Positions 9,328 to 16,877 of a DNA stretch of 25,477 nt are shown in pieces (the stretch's first letter is position 1; each line of letters begins with the position of its first letter). The translations under genes were made by a program, and so were the position numbers. The stretch comes from Frondihabitans sp. GTDB taxonomy: Bacteria; Actinomycetota; Actinomycetes; Actinomycetales; Microbacteriaceae. The DNA lies in the NCBI GenBank assembly GCA_025464735.1, contig JAODMX010000337.1, forward strand, positions 1 through 25,477, given 5' to 3'. Under the pieces are notes generated by a model, which had not been told where the DNA came from, searched no databases, and saw only the letters and a program-made list of their open reading frames with translations.

Positions 9328-9344
9328 CGACGCGGGTCGCGTCG
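9328..9344 (+). terminator. Short hairpin after the aminotransferase gene
   Basis: A 7-bp perfect stem with a GGT loop lies 7 bases after the stop codon. There is no U-tract, so termination is plausible but not certain. Confidence 0.4.
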
Positions 9345-9393
9345 CGGATACCGCGGTGGCGTCGCGCAAATGGGCGAAGCCATACGCACAAGC

Positions 9394-9421
9394 GCGACAC
9401 CACCGGCCCAGGCGCTAGGGT
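9394..9421 (+). promoter_or_regulatory. Candidate leaderless promoter of the NIPSNAP gene
   Basis: GCGACA (9394-9399), 16 bases, TAGGGT (9416-9421), then 6 bases to the ATG at 9428. No ribosome binding site fits, so transcription probably begins at or beside the start codon. Confidence 0.45.
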
Positions 9422-9427
9422 CGACGC

Positions 9428-9766
9428 ATGAGTGAGCGCGTCTTCGAACTCCGCACCTACACCGCAGAACCGGGTCGCCTGGCTGACGTCCAGAAGAGGT
9501 TCCGCGAACACACCGTGGGGTTCTTCGCCAAGCACGGGCTCGAAGTCGTCGCCTTCTTCACGCCCCTCGACGGGCCGACCGCCGACAACACCCTCGTCTA
9601 CCTTCTCGCCTTCGACAGCCGAGCCGCCGCCGAGACCGCCTGGGCGTCGTTCCAGGCCGATCCCGAGTGGCTGAGCGTCAGAGCGGCGTCGATGGAGAAC
9701 GGTCCCATCGTGGCCAGCATCGAGTCAGTCTTCCTGAGCCCGACGGACTACTCGCCTCTGCACTGA
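9428..9766 (+). CDS. NIPSNAP family protein
   Basis: Small (112 aa) dimeric alpha/beta-barrel protein of the NIPSNAP family. It opens with the family hallmark VFELRTYTAEPGRLADV, a beta strand then helix, and continues with the FFTPLDG and TLVYLLAFDS strand regions. The WASFQADPEW segment near residues 72-81 is also characteristic. No signal peptide. The biochemical role of bacterial members is poorly defined. The gene converges with the MarR gene, with only 14 bases between stops, so the two are not an operon. Confidence 0.88.
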   Translation: MSERVFELRTYTAEPGRLADVQKRFREHTVGFFAKHGLEVVAFFTPLDGPTADNTLVYLLAFDSRAAAETAWASFQADPEWLSVRAASMENGPIVASIESVFLSPTDYSPLH

Positions 9767-9780
9767 CGCGGACGGCGCCC

Positions 9781-10275
9781 TCAGGGCAGGATGGCGCTGC
9801 CGAGGAGGCGCAGGAGCTCGATGAGCTGAGACCGCTCGGCGTGCGAAAGCGGTGCCAGCTGTCTCTCTTCGTCTTTGACGAGGGTGATCATGGCCAGGTC
9901 GACGCGCTCGCGCCCGTCGGGCGTCATCGACACGATCACGCTGCGCCCGTCGCCGGGGTTGGGCCGCCGTTCGACAAGCCCGCGCTCACTGAGCAGGTCG
10001 AGGCGATTGCTGAGCGTGCCACTCGTGACCATCGTCGACCGAACCAGCTGGGCGGGGCTCAGCTGAAACGGCTCGCCTGCCCGGCGCAGGGCGGCGAGCA
10101 CGTCGAACTCCCAGATCGCCAGGTCAGCGCTGCGAAACGACTCAGCACGGATCGCATTGAGACGATGCGAGATCCGCCGAAGCCTCGACATGACGTCGAG
10201 GGGGCCGAAGTCGATCTCGGGCAGTTGCCCGGCCCAAGCATCGATCAGAAGATCGACCTCGTCGCTCTCCCTCAC
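9781..10275 (-). CDS. MarR family transcriptional regulator
   Basis: Winged-helix repressor or activator of 164 residues, acting as a dimer. The helix-turn-helix lies at about 72-98 (QLSPAQLVRSTMVTSGTLSNRLDLLSER shows the SGTLSNR recognition helix at 85-91). The wing, 101-118, has the MarR-typical ERRPNPGDGRS turn. No redox cysteine, unlike the OhrR in this window. Start is GTG 10275; no in-frame alternative nearby is better. Divergent from lgt with 193 bases between, which holds no further gene. Ligand and targets unknown. Confidence 0.88.
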   Translation of the reverse strand: MRESDEVDLLIDAWAGQLPEIDFGPLDVMSRLRRISHRLNAIRAESFRSADLAIWEFDVLAALRRAGEPFQLSPAQLVRSTMVTSGTLSNRLDLLSERGLVERRPNPGDGRSVIVSMTPDGRERVDLAMITLVKDEERQLAPLSHAERSQLIELLRLLGSAILP

Positions 10276-10468
10276 GCGGTCTTCACCATGGATCCGACAG
10301 TAGTCCAGTCGTGTCTCGGCCCGCTGTGCCTCGGATCCGTAACCAGACGTGGCCGAGGAACCGCCACGCCGGATCCTGGAGACTGACTTTCAGACTCGGG
10401 CCCTAGCCTCTCTGTGTCCCCTGTCGCCTCGTTCGACCCTGCCCCTGTGAAAGGCCGGCCACTCAGTC

Positions 10469-11341
10469 ATGTATCACGGCGGTATTCCCAGCCCTTCGAT
10501 CAGCTCCTTCCACGTCGGCCCGATCGACGTGCACTTCTACGCGCTCTGCATCATCGTCGGAATTGCCATCGCAGTCTTTGTGACCAACACGCGGCTCAAG
10601 CGGCGCGGCGTCGAGTCGGGCAAGGTGATCGACGTCGCCATCTGGGCCGTGCCGATCGGTATCGTCGGCGGCCGCTTTTATCACGTGTTCACTCACCCCA
10701 GCGACTACCTGGCCGCCGGCGACAACCTCTGGAACATCTTCGCGATCTGGGAGGGCGGCCTCGCCATCTTCGGGTCGATCATCTTCGGCACGATCGGCGC
10801 CTACATCGGCTGCCGCCGAGCCCACATCAACTTCTTCACGTTCGCCGACGCCTTAGCGCCAGGTCTACTTCTCGCCCAGGCCTTCGGCCGCCTCGGCAAC
10901 TACTTCAACCAGGAGCTGTACGGGGGGCCGACGAAGCTGCCCTGGGGTCTCCAGATCTCGCAGTCGAGCCCCGCTTTCCCGGCCGGTCTCCCGGCGAACA
11001 CCCTCTTCCAGCCGCTGTTCCTCTACGAGATGATCTTCGATATCGGCGGCGCGATCGTCATCATGCTGCTCGGACGACGCATCACGTTCCGTCGCGGTCA
11101 GCAGATCGGCCTGTATTTCCTCTGGTACGGCATCGTCCGCGCCTACCTCGAGTCGCTCCGTCTCGACCCGACGGAGGCCTACCTGTTCGGTCTCAAGATC
11201 AACGAGGACGTGGCGATCTTCGCCGCCCTCGTCGGTCTCATCATCTTCGTCGTCGCAGGCAGACGAGGGAGCCCCCAGGAGGAGCCGGACTCGATCGTCG
11301 ACGACGAGGCGGCCGCTCCCTCGGCGGTCACGGCCACCTGA
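10469..11341 (+). CDS. lgt: Prolipoprotein diacylglyceryl transferase
   Basis: Inner-membrane enzyme that transfers diacylglycerol from phosphatidylglycerol to the lipobox cysteine of prolipoproteins, the first step of lipoprotein maturation. The 290 residues have about seven hydrophobic segments. Lgt hallmarks are visible: the N-terminal IPSPSISSFHVGPIDVHFYAL, GGRFYHVF at 67-74, and the signature GRLGNYFNQELYG at 140-152, which includes the essential Arg (141) and Asn (144). The C-terminus is a charged tail. No good ribosome site precedes ATG 10469, so the start is slightly uncertain. The solute-binding lipoprotein at the right end of this window would be a substrate. Confidence 0.95.
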   Translation: MYHGGIPSPSISSFHVGPIDVHFYALCIIVGIAIAVFVTNTRLKRRGVESGKVIDVAIWAVPIGIVGGRFYHVFTHPSDYLAAGDNLWNIFAIWEGGLAIFGSIIFGTIGAYIGCRRAHINFFTFADALAPGLLLAQAFGRLGNYFNQELYGGPTKLPWGLQISQSSPAFPAGLPANTLFQPLFLYEMIFDIGGAIVIMLLGRRITFRRGQQIGLYFLWYGIVRAYLESLRLDPTEAYLFGLKINEDVAIFAALVGLIIFVVAGRRGSPQEEPDSIVDDEAAAPSAVTAT

Positions 11342-11366
11342 GCGAGCCGCCTCGCGGGCGCTCAGG
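11337..11366. terminator. Bidirectional hairpin spanning both stop codons of lgt and the nuclease gene
   Basis: CCTGAGCG (11337-11344) pairs with CGCTCAGG (11359-11366), with an inner CCGC/GCGG stem. The lgt stop lies in the left arm and the nuclease stop in the right arm, so one element can serve both convergent transcripts. Confidence 0.6.
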
Positions 11367-14259
11367 GCGCTTTGACGAGGAGATTCAGGAGGCGCGTGCG
11401 TTGCGTCGGGCTGAAATTGTCGTCGCTGATCAGACTCACGCCGAGCACGTGTGCCGGGCCCATCGATGTAATCGCCATGCCCTCGAAGTTGTCAAGCAAC
11501 GGGTTCGTCTGAGTTTCGAGGGCGGTGGCGCCGAGAGTCGGACCCTTGACGAGATCGGCGACAAGCTTCTTCGACACCACATCGCCGGCGGGAGCGCTCG
11601 AGAGATTCGATATCGAGGACACGTCGGTGGCCCGTTCCAGCCCGGTGACGGCATAGAGATCGACGGCGTTGCCGGTAGCGGCCGAGTACGAGGCTTCTTC
11701 GACGAGGAAGGCATCATCGCTGTACGCCGCGACCTCGGGCACGCGCTGCCCGGCGTCGGTGCGGTAGTCGATCTGCTTCTCGAGCGACCACGCACCCCGC
11801 CGATCCTGCGTGTAGACGAGGAACCGGTGCGAGTTCGCGTCGCCCGCGGCCGAGACGTCTCCCGAGAGAGCACCCTCCATCGCCGCGATGACCGTATGAC
11901 CGGACGGCGAGATGGTGAGCCCCTCGAGCGTCGTGTTACTCGTCGCCTCACCGGCCGGGGTCGTCCCCGTCACGGCGAAGCGCGCGGGCACGGGCAACGA
12001 GGCTTTCTGCACTCCGTCCCGGCCGAAGATTCGAATCGACGGCTCGGTCTCGCTGCTGACCAGGAAGTCGCCGTCCGGCAGGACAGCGAGTCCCTCATTG
12101 TCGGCCGTCACACCCGTGTAGGGAGTGCCGTCCGGCTGCTTGAGGACCAACGGCTCCCTCGTCACCCTGGGGTCGGACAGGTTGCGGAAGAACCAGATCC
12201 GCGAGGGGTCGCTGGCATGGTTGTCGACGGCCGACACCCACGAAGCCGAACGCTGATCGTAGGCCAGTGACGACAGGCCACCGATCTCCGTGCCGTTGTA
12301 GACGAGCTTGTTCAGAGCATCGCTGTAGCCGAGCGCGATTGCGGCGGGAGGAACCACCCGCGAGGCCGGCTTCGGATGGCCGAACAGACGCACCACCTGA
12401 GGATCGTGATCGCTGACCTGGTTGGCGAACTCCGAATTGAGGTGGACAACCTGATAGTCGGGCGTGCCGAGACCGGGCGTGACCAGGATGTGGTCAAGCA
12501 CCTCGCTGATGCCGTCGTAATCGTAGGTGTACTGCTCATCGGCCGGAAGCGTCGTGATCAGATCCTTCAGGATGGGTTTGCCCGTGGCAGCTCCGGTCAA
12601 CGTCGCCAGCGCGGGGCTGAACTGGTAGTCGTTCAGGTCACCGGCGACCACGACGGCCGCATTCTTGTTCACCGCCAGCAGGGAGGCGACAAACGAGTTG
12701 ACGAGGGCGGCCTGCTGCTGACGCTGCTCGGCGGATGCCTGTTCGGGGTACTGGAACCGGCCGTCCTGGCTCTGATCTCCAAGCTTGGCGTCGAAGTGGT
12801 TGCCCACCACGAAGACCCGCTTGCCGCGGAAGGTGAACTCCCCCACGAGCGGCTTGCGGCTCGAGCTCCAGGCGTCGCTCGACGGGTCGAGGCGACCGGG
12901 CGAGAGGGTGAGGTCCGGTTGTCCGTGCGATGACGTGACGGCGGTGGCTGTGGTCGACCGGACGACGCTCGCGGGTCCGCGGTCGTCGAACGTCACGCGA
13001 GCCGGGTTGAAGAGGAACACGACGCGGATGTTTCCGCCGGGCTCACCGCCATCCTGGTCATTCACGGGGTCGATCTCCCGCCACTGGTAGTGCGGCCCTC
13101 CAGCGGCAGCGATGGCAGCCGTGAGCTTGGTCAGGGTCTGGTCGGAGGCGACGGTGCCGGAGTCCGTCGCCCCGTCGTTGTCCTGCACTTCCTCGACGGT
13201 GAGGATGTCGGGGGAAGCGAGGTTCGTCACGACCCCCGTACCCAGCGCTGCGAACTTGCTAGCCGGATCCGACGGGGCCAGATTCTCGACGTTGTAGGTC
13301 GCGACTGACAGCTGGTCGCTCGCGGGCTTCGTGGCAACGGACGGCGCGATCCCGCCCGACGTCACAGCGCCGAGCTGAGTCGCAGCGACGAGGTAGCCGC
13401 CGTACTGCGAGTAGTCGAGCGGGCCGACCGTCGCGCCGGTGAAGACGTCCCCGACGCTGACCTCCGGGTTGGAGCCGTCAACCGACACGACCTCGAGCCG
13501 GCCGGCCGGAGTCGCGTTCTCGGCGGTGAGGAGCGTGCCGCCGCGGTAGCTCTCGAGCTGGTCGGGCTTCGTGGTCACGTACTGCTCGCCGTAGGAGTCT
13601 GAAGGGCCGACGACACGCGCATTGTCGACCTCGACCCGCATCCCCTCGATCGACTCGTAATAGTCGAGCGCCGAGCGCGTCGGAGTGATGGGAGTCGACT
13701 CGATGTTCGCGCCGCCGAGATCGGGCGCGTAGAGGTCGGGAACGGTCGTCGGACCGATCACGATCGGAGCGGGCAGGGCGTTGCCCTCGGAGAGCACGGT
13801 GTCGGTCGCGCTCGACAGCTCGGTGACCGAGAGGTTCGAGGTGGTTGCCGTCGTATCTCCGGACGCGAGGGGGTAATAGTCCTTGACCGTGGCGCTGACG
13901 AGCACCGAGTCGCCGACTGCCACGCTCGGACGACGACCTGTATAGACGAAGACGCCCTCGCTGGTGGCGGGGTTGCTGTCGGCCGCGGGATCCTGGATCC
14001 AGTAGCCCTCACTCGAGCCCGTGGCTCGGATCCCGGTCACGATCCCGGGCACATTCGCGACCTTGGTGCCGTTCAACGGCGAGATCCAGCTCGTTCCCTG
14101 GATGTCGTGGATGCGCACGGTGCCGGCCGTGGGCGGCGTGCTCTGGCCTGCGGCCAGCGCGGGAGCCGTGACCAGCAGGGATCCGACGATGCCGGCGATC
14201 CCGATCACCGCCGCCCCGACAGCCGTTGACCGATTCGATCGAAAACCTGCGAACTTCAT
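11362..14259 (-). CDS. Secreted ExeM-like endonuclease/phosphatase fused to phytase-like esterase domain
   Basis: Exported 965-residue protein, probably degrading extracellular nucleic acid or phosphoesters. The signal peptide is residues 1-37 (basic start, hydrophobic core, cut after APALA). An ExeM/NucH-type N-terminal beta region (about 45-300) is followed by an endonuclease/exonuclease/phosphatase domain (about 315-625): N323 in TYNVENL, E356/E357, GNHFD with H488, AGDLND with D541 and N543, and SDHDP with D617-H618. Residues about 635-965 match the esterase-like phytase domain, with repeated NEGLAV (721), LEGLTI (778) and FEGMAI (925) motifs. No sortase motif or anchor is seen. ATG 14259 is preferred over ATG 14265 because AGGGGAG lies 6 bases before it. 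Confidence 0.88.
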   Translation of the reverse strand: MKFAGFRSNRSTAVGAAVIGIAGIVGSLLVTAPALAAGQSTPPTAGTVRIHDIQGTSWISPLNGTKVANVPGIVTGIRATGSSEGYWIQDPAADSNPATSEGVFVYTGRRPSVAVGDSVLVSATVKDYYPLASGDTTATTSNLSVTELSSATDTVLSEGNALPAPIVIGPTTVPDLYAPDLGGANIESTPITPTRSALDYYESIEGMRVEVDNARVVGPSDSYGEQYVTTKPDQLESYRGGTLLTAENATPAGRLEVVSVDGSNPEVSVGDVFTGATVGPLDYSQYGGYLVAATQLGAVTSGGIAPSVATKPASDQLSVATYNVENLAPSDPASKFAALGTGVVTNLASPDILTVEEVQDNDGATDSGTVASDQTLTKLTAAIAAAGGPHYQWREIDPVNDQDGGEPGGNIRVVFLFNPARVTFDDRGPASVVRSTTATAVTSSHGQPDLTLSPGRLDPSSDAWSSSRKPLVGEFTFRGKRVFVVGNHFDAKLGDQSQDGRFQYPEQASAEQRQQQAALVNSFVASLLAVNKNAAVVVAGDLNDYQFSPALATLTGAATGKPILKDLITTLPADEQYTYDYDGISEVLDHILVTPGLGTPDYQVVHLNSEFANQVSDHDPQVVRLFGHPKPASRVVPPAAIALGYSDALNKLVYNGTEIGGLSSLAYDQRSASWVSAVDNHASDPSRIWFFRNLSDPRVTREPLVLKQPDGTPYTGVTADNEGLAVLPDGDFLVSSETEPSIRIFGRDGVQKASLPVPARFAVTGTTPAGEATSNTTLEGLTISPSGHTVIAAMEGALSGDVSAAGDANSHRFLVYTQDRRGAWSLEKQIDYRTDAGQRVPEVAAYSDDAFLVEEASYSAATGNAVDLYAVTGLERATDVSSISNLSSAPAGDVVSKKLVADLVKGPTLGATALETQTNPLLDNFEGMAITSMGPAHVLGVSLISDDNFSPTQRTRLLNLLVKAP

Positions 14260-14265
14260 AAACAT

Positions 14266-14272
14266 CTCCCCT
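14266..14272 (-). promoter_or_regulatory. Ribosome binding site deciding the nuclease start
   Basis: AGGGGAG on the minus strand abuts the ATG at 14265 but is correctly spaced (6 bases) from the ATG at 14259, so the second ATG is the likely start. Confidence 0.7.
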
Positions 14273-14351
14273 GAAAATGACTACAGCTTCGATGTAACTA
14301 CGCCGAGGTGAACCCCCGGTGGCCCCTGCGAGGACATCGTGGAAAAGTGTC

Positions 14352-14369
14352 TGTCTCGACATCGAGATA
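14352..14369. promoter_or_regulatory. 18-bp operator-like palindrome upstream of the MFS gene
   Basis: TGTCTCGACATCGAGATA has perfect TCTCGA/TCGAGA arms around a central CA. It ends inside the putative -10 hexamer TAAACT (14368-14373), which lies 7 bases before the ATG at 14381. A repressor bound here would block transcription. Its form resembles TATCTCGATATCGAGATA-like sites of MarR/PadR-type regulators (from memory), but no regulator gene is adjacent. Confidence 0.55.
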
Positions 14370-14380
14370 AACTGAGGTCG

Positions 14381-15607
14381 ATGACCTCCTCCGCGAGCAC
14401 CGACTTCAGCCTCCGGAGCATCGCTGTAGCCGCATTCGGGCCGTCCGTGCTCTTCGGCTTCTCGCAGGGCGCCATGCTGCCGGTCATCGCGATCAGTGCC
14501 ATCGACCGCGGAGCCAACGAAGCCCTGGCATCGCTCGTGGTGGCGATGCTCGGGATCGGCTCTCTGGTCACGAACATCCCCGCAGGCGTGCTCACGACCC
14601 GGTTCGGAGAGCGGCGGTCGATGATCCTCGCGGCAGGGATCAGCGCAATCGGGCTGATCCTCTGCATTCTGAATCTCGGCCTCTGGGTCTTCGCCGCAGG
14701 GATCCTTCTCGTCGGCGCCGCCAGCTCGGTGTTCATGCTCGCGCGCCAGTCGTACCTCACCGAGGTCGTGCCCGCGCACATGCGCGCCCGTGCGCTCTCG
14801 ACGCTCGGCGGCACCCAGAGGATCGGCGTGTTCGTCGGCCCATTCGTCAGCGCGGGCGTGATCGCTCTCTGGGGGCTCGAGGCCGCCTACGTCGTCGCGC
14901 TGATCACGATCATCGGCGCCGGGTTCATCGCCTACGCGGTGCAAGATCTCCTGGAAGGCCGGCCGGAGAGAGACGTACCCGCGCAGAAGGCCACGACGAT
15001 GGGGATGATCCGCGAGCACTGGCGCGTCTTCGTCATGCTCGGCACCGGGATCCTGCTGCTCTCGGCGATCCGCTCGACCCGGCAGGTGGTCATTCCACTC
15101 TGGGCGACGCACATCGGCCTCGATCCAACGCAGTCATCGATCATCTACGGCATCGCGGGCGTCGTCGATGCCGCGATCTTCTACCCGGCCGGGCTCGTGA
15201 TGGACAAATACGGCCGCAAGTGGATCGCCGTGCCCTGCGTCATCATCATGGGAATCTCGTTCCTCCTGCTGCCCTTGACGCACGCGGCCATCACCCTCGC
15301 TCTTGTCTCCGTCGTGATGGGGTTCGGCAACGGGATCGGGTCGGGAATCGTGAACACTCTGGGATCCGACGCATCACCCGCGGTGGGCCGACCGACCTTC
15401 CTGGGGTTGTGGCGCGAGCTGTCGGACGGCGGCAGCGCCATTGGCCCGGTGATCCTGTCGGTGGTCACCAGCATCGCGACGCTGTCCGTCGGCATCGTCG
15501 TCTCCGGGCTCGTCGGCTTCGCGGCGGCCGCGGCGCTCTGGCGCTGGATCCCGAAGCGTCCGGTCGCTGCTGCCGTTGCGCTGGCACGGGACGAGGACGC
15601 AGCGTAG
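14381..15607 (+). CDS. MFS transporter (12-TM)
   Basis: Inner-membrane major facilitator of 408 residues with about 12 hydrophobic segments. A motif-A-like LTTRFGERRS follows the second segment and a second copy, LVMDKYGRKW, is at about 273-282 in the other half. The ARQSYLTEVVPAHMRARALS loop between the third pair is typical of drug/sugar MFS exporters. The frame is open to 14339, but ATG 14381 is chosen because it follows a TAAACT -10 hexamer by 7 bases (leaderless) and begins the natural N-terminus MTSSAST. It diverges from the nuclease gene, with 121 bases between start codons. Substrate unknown. Confidence 0.87.
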   Translation: MTSSASTDFSLRSIAVAAFGPSVLFGFSQGAMLPVIAISAIDRGANEALASLVVAMLGIGSLVTNIPAGVLTTRFGERRSMILAAGISAIGLILCILNLGLWVFAAGILLVGAASSVFMLARQSYLTEVVPAHMRARALSTLGGTQRIGVFVGPFVSAGVIALWGLEAAYVVALITIIGAGFIAYAVQDLLEGRPERDVPAQKATTMGMIREHWRVFVMLGTGILLLSAIRSTRQVVIPLWATHIGLDPTQSSIIYGIAGVVDAAIFYPAGLVMDKYGRKWIAVPCVIIMGISFLLLPLTHAAITLALVSVVMGFGNGIGSGIVNTLGSDASPAVGRPTFLGLWRELSDGGSAIGPVILSVVTSIATLSVGIVVSGLVGFAAAAALWRWIPKRPVAAAVALARDEDAA

Positions 15608-15619
15608 AGACGAGAAAGC

Positions 15620-15655
15620 CCAGGTGCTGCACCTGGCGCCCGGTGCTACACTTGG
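15620..15655. promoter_or_regulatory. Tandem 17-bp operator-like repeats in the toxin-antitoxin promoter
   Basis: CCAGGTGCTGCACCTGG (15620-15636) is a perfect inverted repeat around one central base. A second copy, CCCGGTGCTACACTTGG (15639-15655), matches it at 14 of 17 positions, 19 bases on. The second copy contains the TACACT -10 hexamer (15647-15652), 7 bases before the antitoxin ATG. This fits autorepression by the antitoxin-toxin complex. The first copy could alternatively be a terminator for the MFS gene, whose stop is 12 bases upstream. Confidence 0.6.
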
Positions 15656-15659
15656 CGGC

Positions 15660-15929
15660 ATGACGACCACGCTGCATCGCTACAGCATCACCGAAACTCC
15701 TCGGGTCGCCGAGGGCATCGCCATCGCGGCGACGACCTGGCCCGAGCTTCAGAACGACCGCGGCGCCCTCCTGCGCCGCATCATCGAGGCGGGCACGGAG
15801 GCCATTGAGGCGCGCCAGGCTGAACGCGTCGAGGCGCGCCGTGCCGCGCTCGATCGATGGGCCGGTTCCCTGACCGGTGTTTTTCCTCCCGACGTTGCTC
15901 AGAGGTTGAAGGAGGAGTGGCGCGAATGA
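15660..15929 (+). CDS. VapB-like antitoxin
   Basis: Small 89-residue protein encoded directly before, and overlapping, a PIN-domain toxin gene. This position, and the predicted fold of a short N-terminal strand (TLHRYSITET) then two helices (PRVAEGIAIAATTWPEL and RGALLRRIIEAGTEAIEARQ), suit a ribbon-helix-helix DNA-binding antitoxin. The C-terminal part (ALDRWAGSLTGVFPPDVAQRLKEEW) would wrap the toxin. The family is inferred from context and length, not recognised outright. Start ATG 15660 follows a TACACT hexamer by 7 bases, without a ribosome site, so it looks leaderless. The operator-like repeats at 15620-15655 suggest autoregulation. Confidence 0.75.
   Translation: MTTTLHRYSITETPRVAEGIAIAATTWPELQNDRGALLRRIIEAGTEAIEARQAERVEARRAALDRWAGSLTGVFPPDVAQRLKEEWRE
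15909..15915 (+). promoter_or_regulatory. Ribosome binding site of the PIN toxin
   Basis: AAGGAGG inside the antitoxin coding region, 10 bases before ATG 15926. It fixes the toxin start, which overlaps the antitoxin stop as ATGA. Confidence 0.75.
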
Positions 15930-16312
15930 TTCTCCTCGATGCAAACGTCCTCATCGGGATCCTCGACGCTTCCGATGCCCACCACGAGGCAGCCCTGCAA
16001 GTCGTGAAAGAGAACGAAGCCTCCAACTTCTGCTCGAGTGCGCTGACGATCGCCGAGGCTCTGATCTACCCCACTCGTGCTGGCCTGCAGCGCGAAGCCC
16101 TGACGGCGCTCGACGACCTTGGTATATCGATTCGGCCGGCGCTGATCGACGATCCCGGTCTCACCGCCGAGCTTCGCGTGAGATACGGCCTCCTCCTTGC
16201 CGACGCCGTCGTCCTCCACGAAGCAATCACCACAGACGCTCAACTCGCGACATTCGACGCCGGGCTGGCCCGTGCCGCCCGGAAAGCGGGCGTCCCTCTC
16301 GTTGGGGCGTAA
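15926..16312 (+). CDS. PIN-domain ribonuclease toxin, VapC type
   Basis: Mg-dependent RNase of 128 residues, the toxin of a type II pair. The acidic PIN residues are present: D5 (MILLDANVL), E44 (TIAEAL), D93 (LLLADAVV) and D104 (TTDAQL), with D111 close behind, so the active site looks intact. VapC toxins typically cut tRNA or rRNA at specific sites; the target here cannot be told. Translation is coupled to the antitoxin through an ATGA overlap and a strong AAGGAGG site. The hairpin at 16315-16342 follows immediately. Confidence 0.88.
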   Translation: MILLDANVLIGILDASDAHHEAALQVVKENEASNFCSSALTIAEALIYPTRAGLQREALTALDDLGISIRPALIDDPGLTAELRVRYGLLLADAVVLHEAITTDAQLATFDAGLARAARKAGVPLVGA

Positions 16313-16314
16313 GT

Positions 16315-16342
16315 CCGGGCCGTCGAGACGGCAACGGCCCGG
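16315..16342. terminator. Hairpin between convergent toxin and osmC genes
   Basis: CCGGGCCGT (16315-16323) pairs perfectly with ACGGCCCGG (16334-16342) around a 10-base loop, 2 bases after the toxin stop. It lies between two convergent transcripts and could act on both; no U-tract. Confidence 0.6.
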
Positions 16343-16384
16343 CTCCCCCACGGGAAGTGCCGGGCCATGCCTCGCGGTGGTGCG

Positions 16385-16825
16385 TTACTGCTCGAGCTGC
16401 GCGTCGAGGGTGATCTCAACGCCGGTGAGTGCCTTGCTCACGGGGCAGGTGTTCTTGGCCTCGGTGGCGGCCGCGACGAACGCGTCGCTGTCGAGACCAG
16501 TGACCTCGCCGCGGACTGTGAGGGCGATGCCGGTCAGTTTGAAGCCGCCTGCGGAGTCCGGGCCGAGCGAGACGTCGGCCTTGACGTCGAGCGCCTCGAC
16601 CGTGCCACCGGCAGCGCCGAGAATGGCGGAGAACTGCATGGCATAACAGGCCGAGTGCGCGGCAGCGAGCAGCTCCTCGGGGCTCGTGAAGCCGTTGGCC
16701 TCGTCGGCGGCGCGCTTCGGGAACGAGACGTCGTAGGTGCCAAGCTTGGAGCTGGAGAGTTCGACCTGGCCGCCGCCCTCTTCGAGGCTTCCGTTCCAGG
16801 CGGTGCGTGCGGTGCGAGTGGGCAT
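16385..16825 (-). CDS. osmC: OsmC-type organic hydroperoxide peroxidase
   Basis: Thiol peroxidase of the OsmC/Ohr superfamily that reduces organic hydroperoxides in the cytoplasm, probably as a dimer. The 146 residues carry both redox cysteines: peroxidatic C60 (HSACYAMQFS) and resolving C127 (KNTCPVSKAL). The CPVSKAL motif and the ITLDAQL C-terminus are those of the OsmC subgroup; the Ohr subgroup has CPYSNA. ATG 16825 follows an AGAGAG site by 4 bases. It lies 52 bases downstream of ohrR on the same strand; the gap contains a GGCCGG/CCGGCC hairpin (16850-16865). Probably co-transcribed with ohrR. Confidence 0.9.
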   Translation of the reverse strand: MPTRTARTAWNGSLEEGGGQVELSSSKLGTYDVSFPKRAADEANGFTSPEELLAAAHSACYAMQFSAILGAAGGTVEALDVKADVSLGPDSAGGFKLTGIALTVRGEVTGLDSDAFVAAATEAKNTCPVSKALTGVEITLDAQLEQ

Positions 16826-16877
16826 GATTCTCTCTTTTCTATCGGTGGTGGCCGGGGTTCCGGCCGAGGTCAGTGGA

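Noticed and set aside
9772..9785. GCCCTCAGGGC palindrome between the NIPSNAP and MarR genes.
   Set aside because: Stem of 4-5 bp with almost no loop; not convincing as a terminator or operator.
14290..14297. CGATGTAA half-site like the LacI operator at 25302-25319.
   Set aside because: The other half does not match (no TTACATCG partner), so it is probably chance.
14292..14313. GTTCACC unit (minus strand, 14313-14307) and a GTTACAT unit upstream of the secreted nuclease, resembling a PHO box.
   Set aside because: The units are 15 bases apart, not the 11-base period of PHO boxes, and the second is poor. Tempting because of the phosphate-related product, but not supported.
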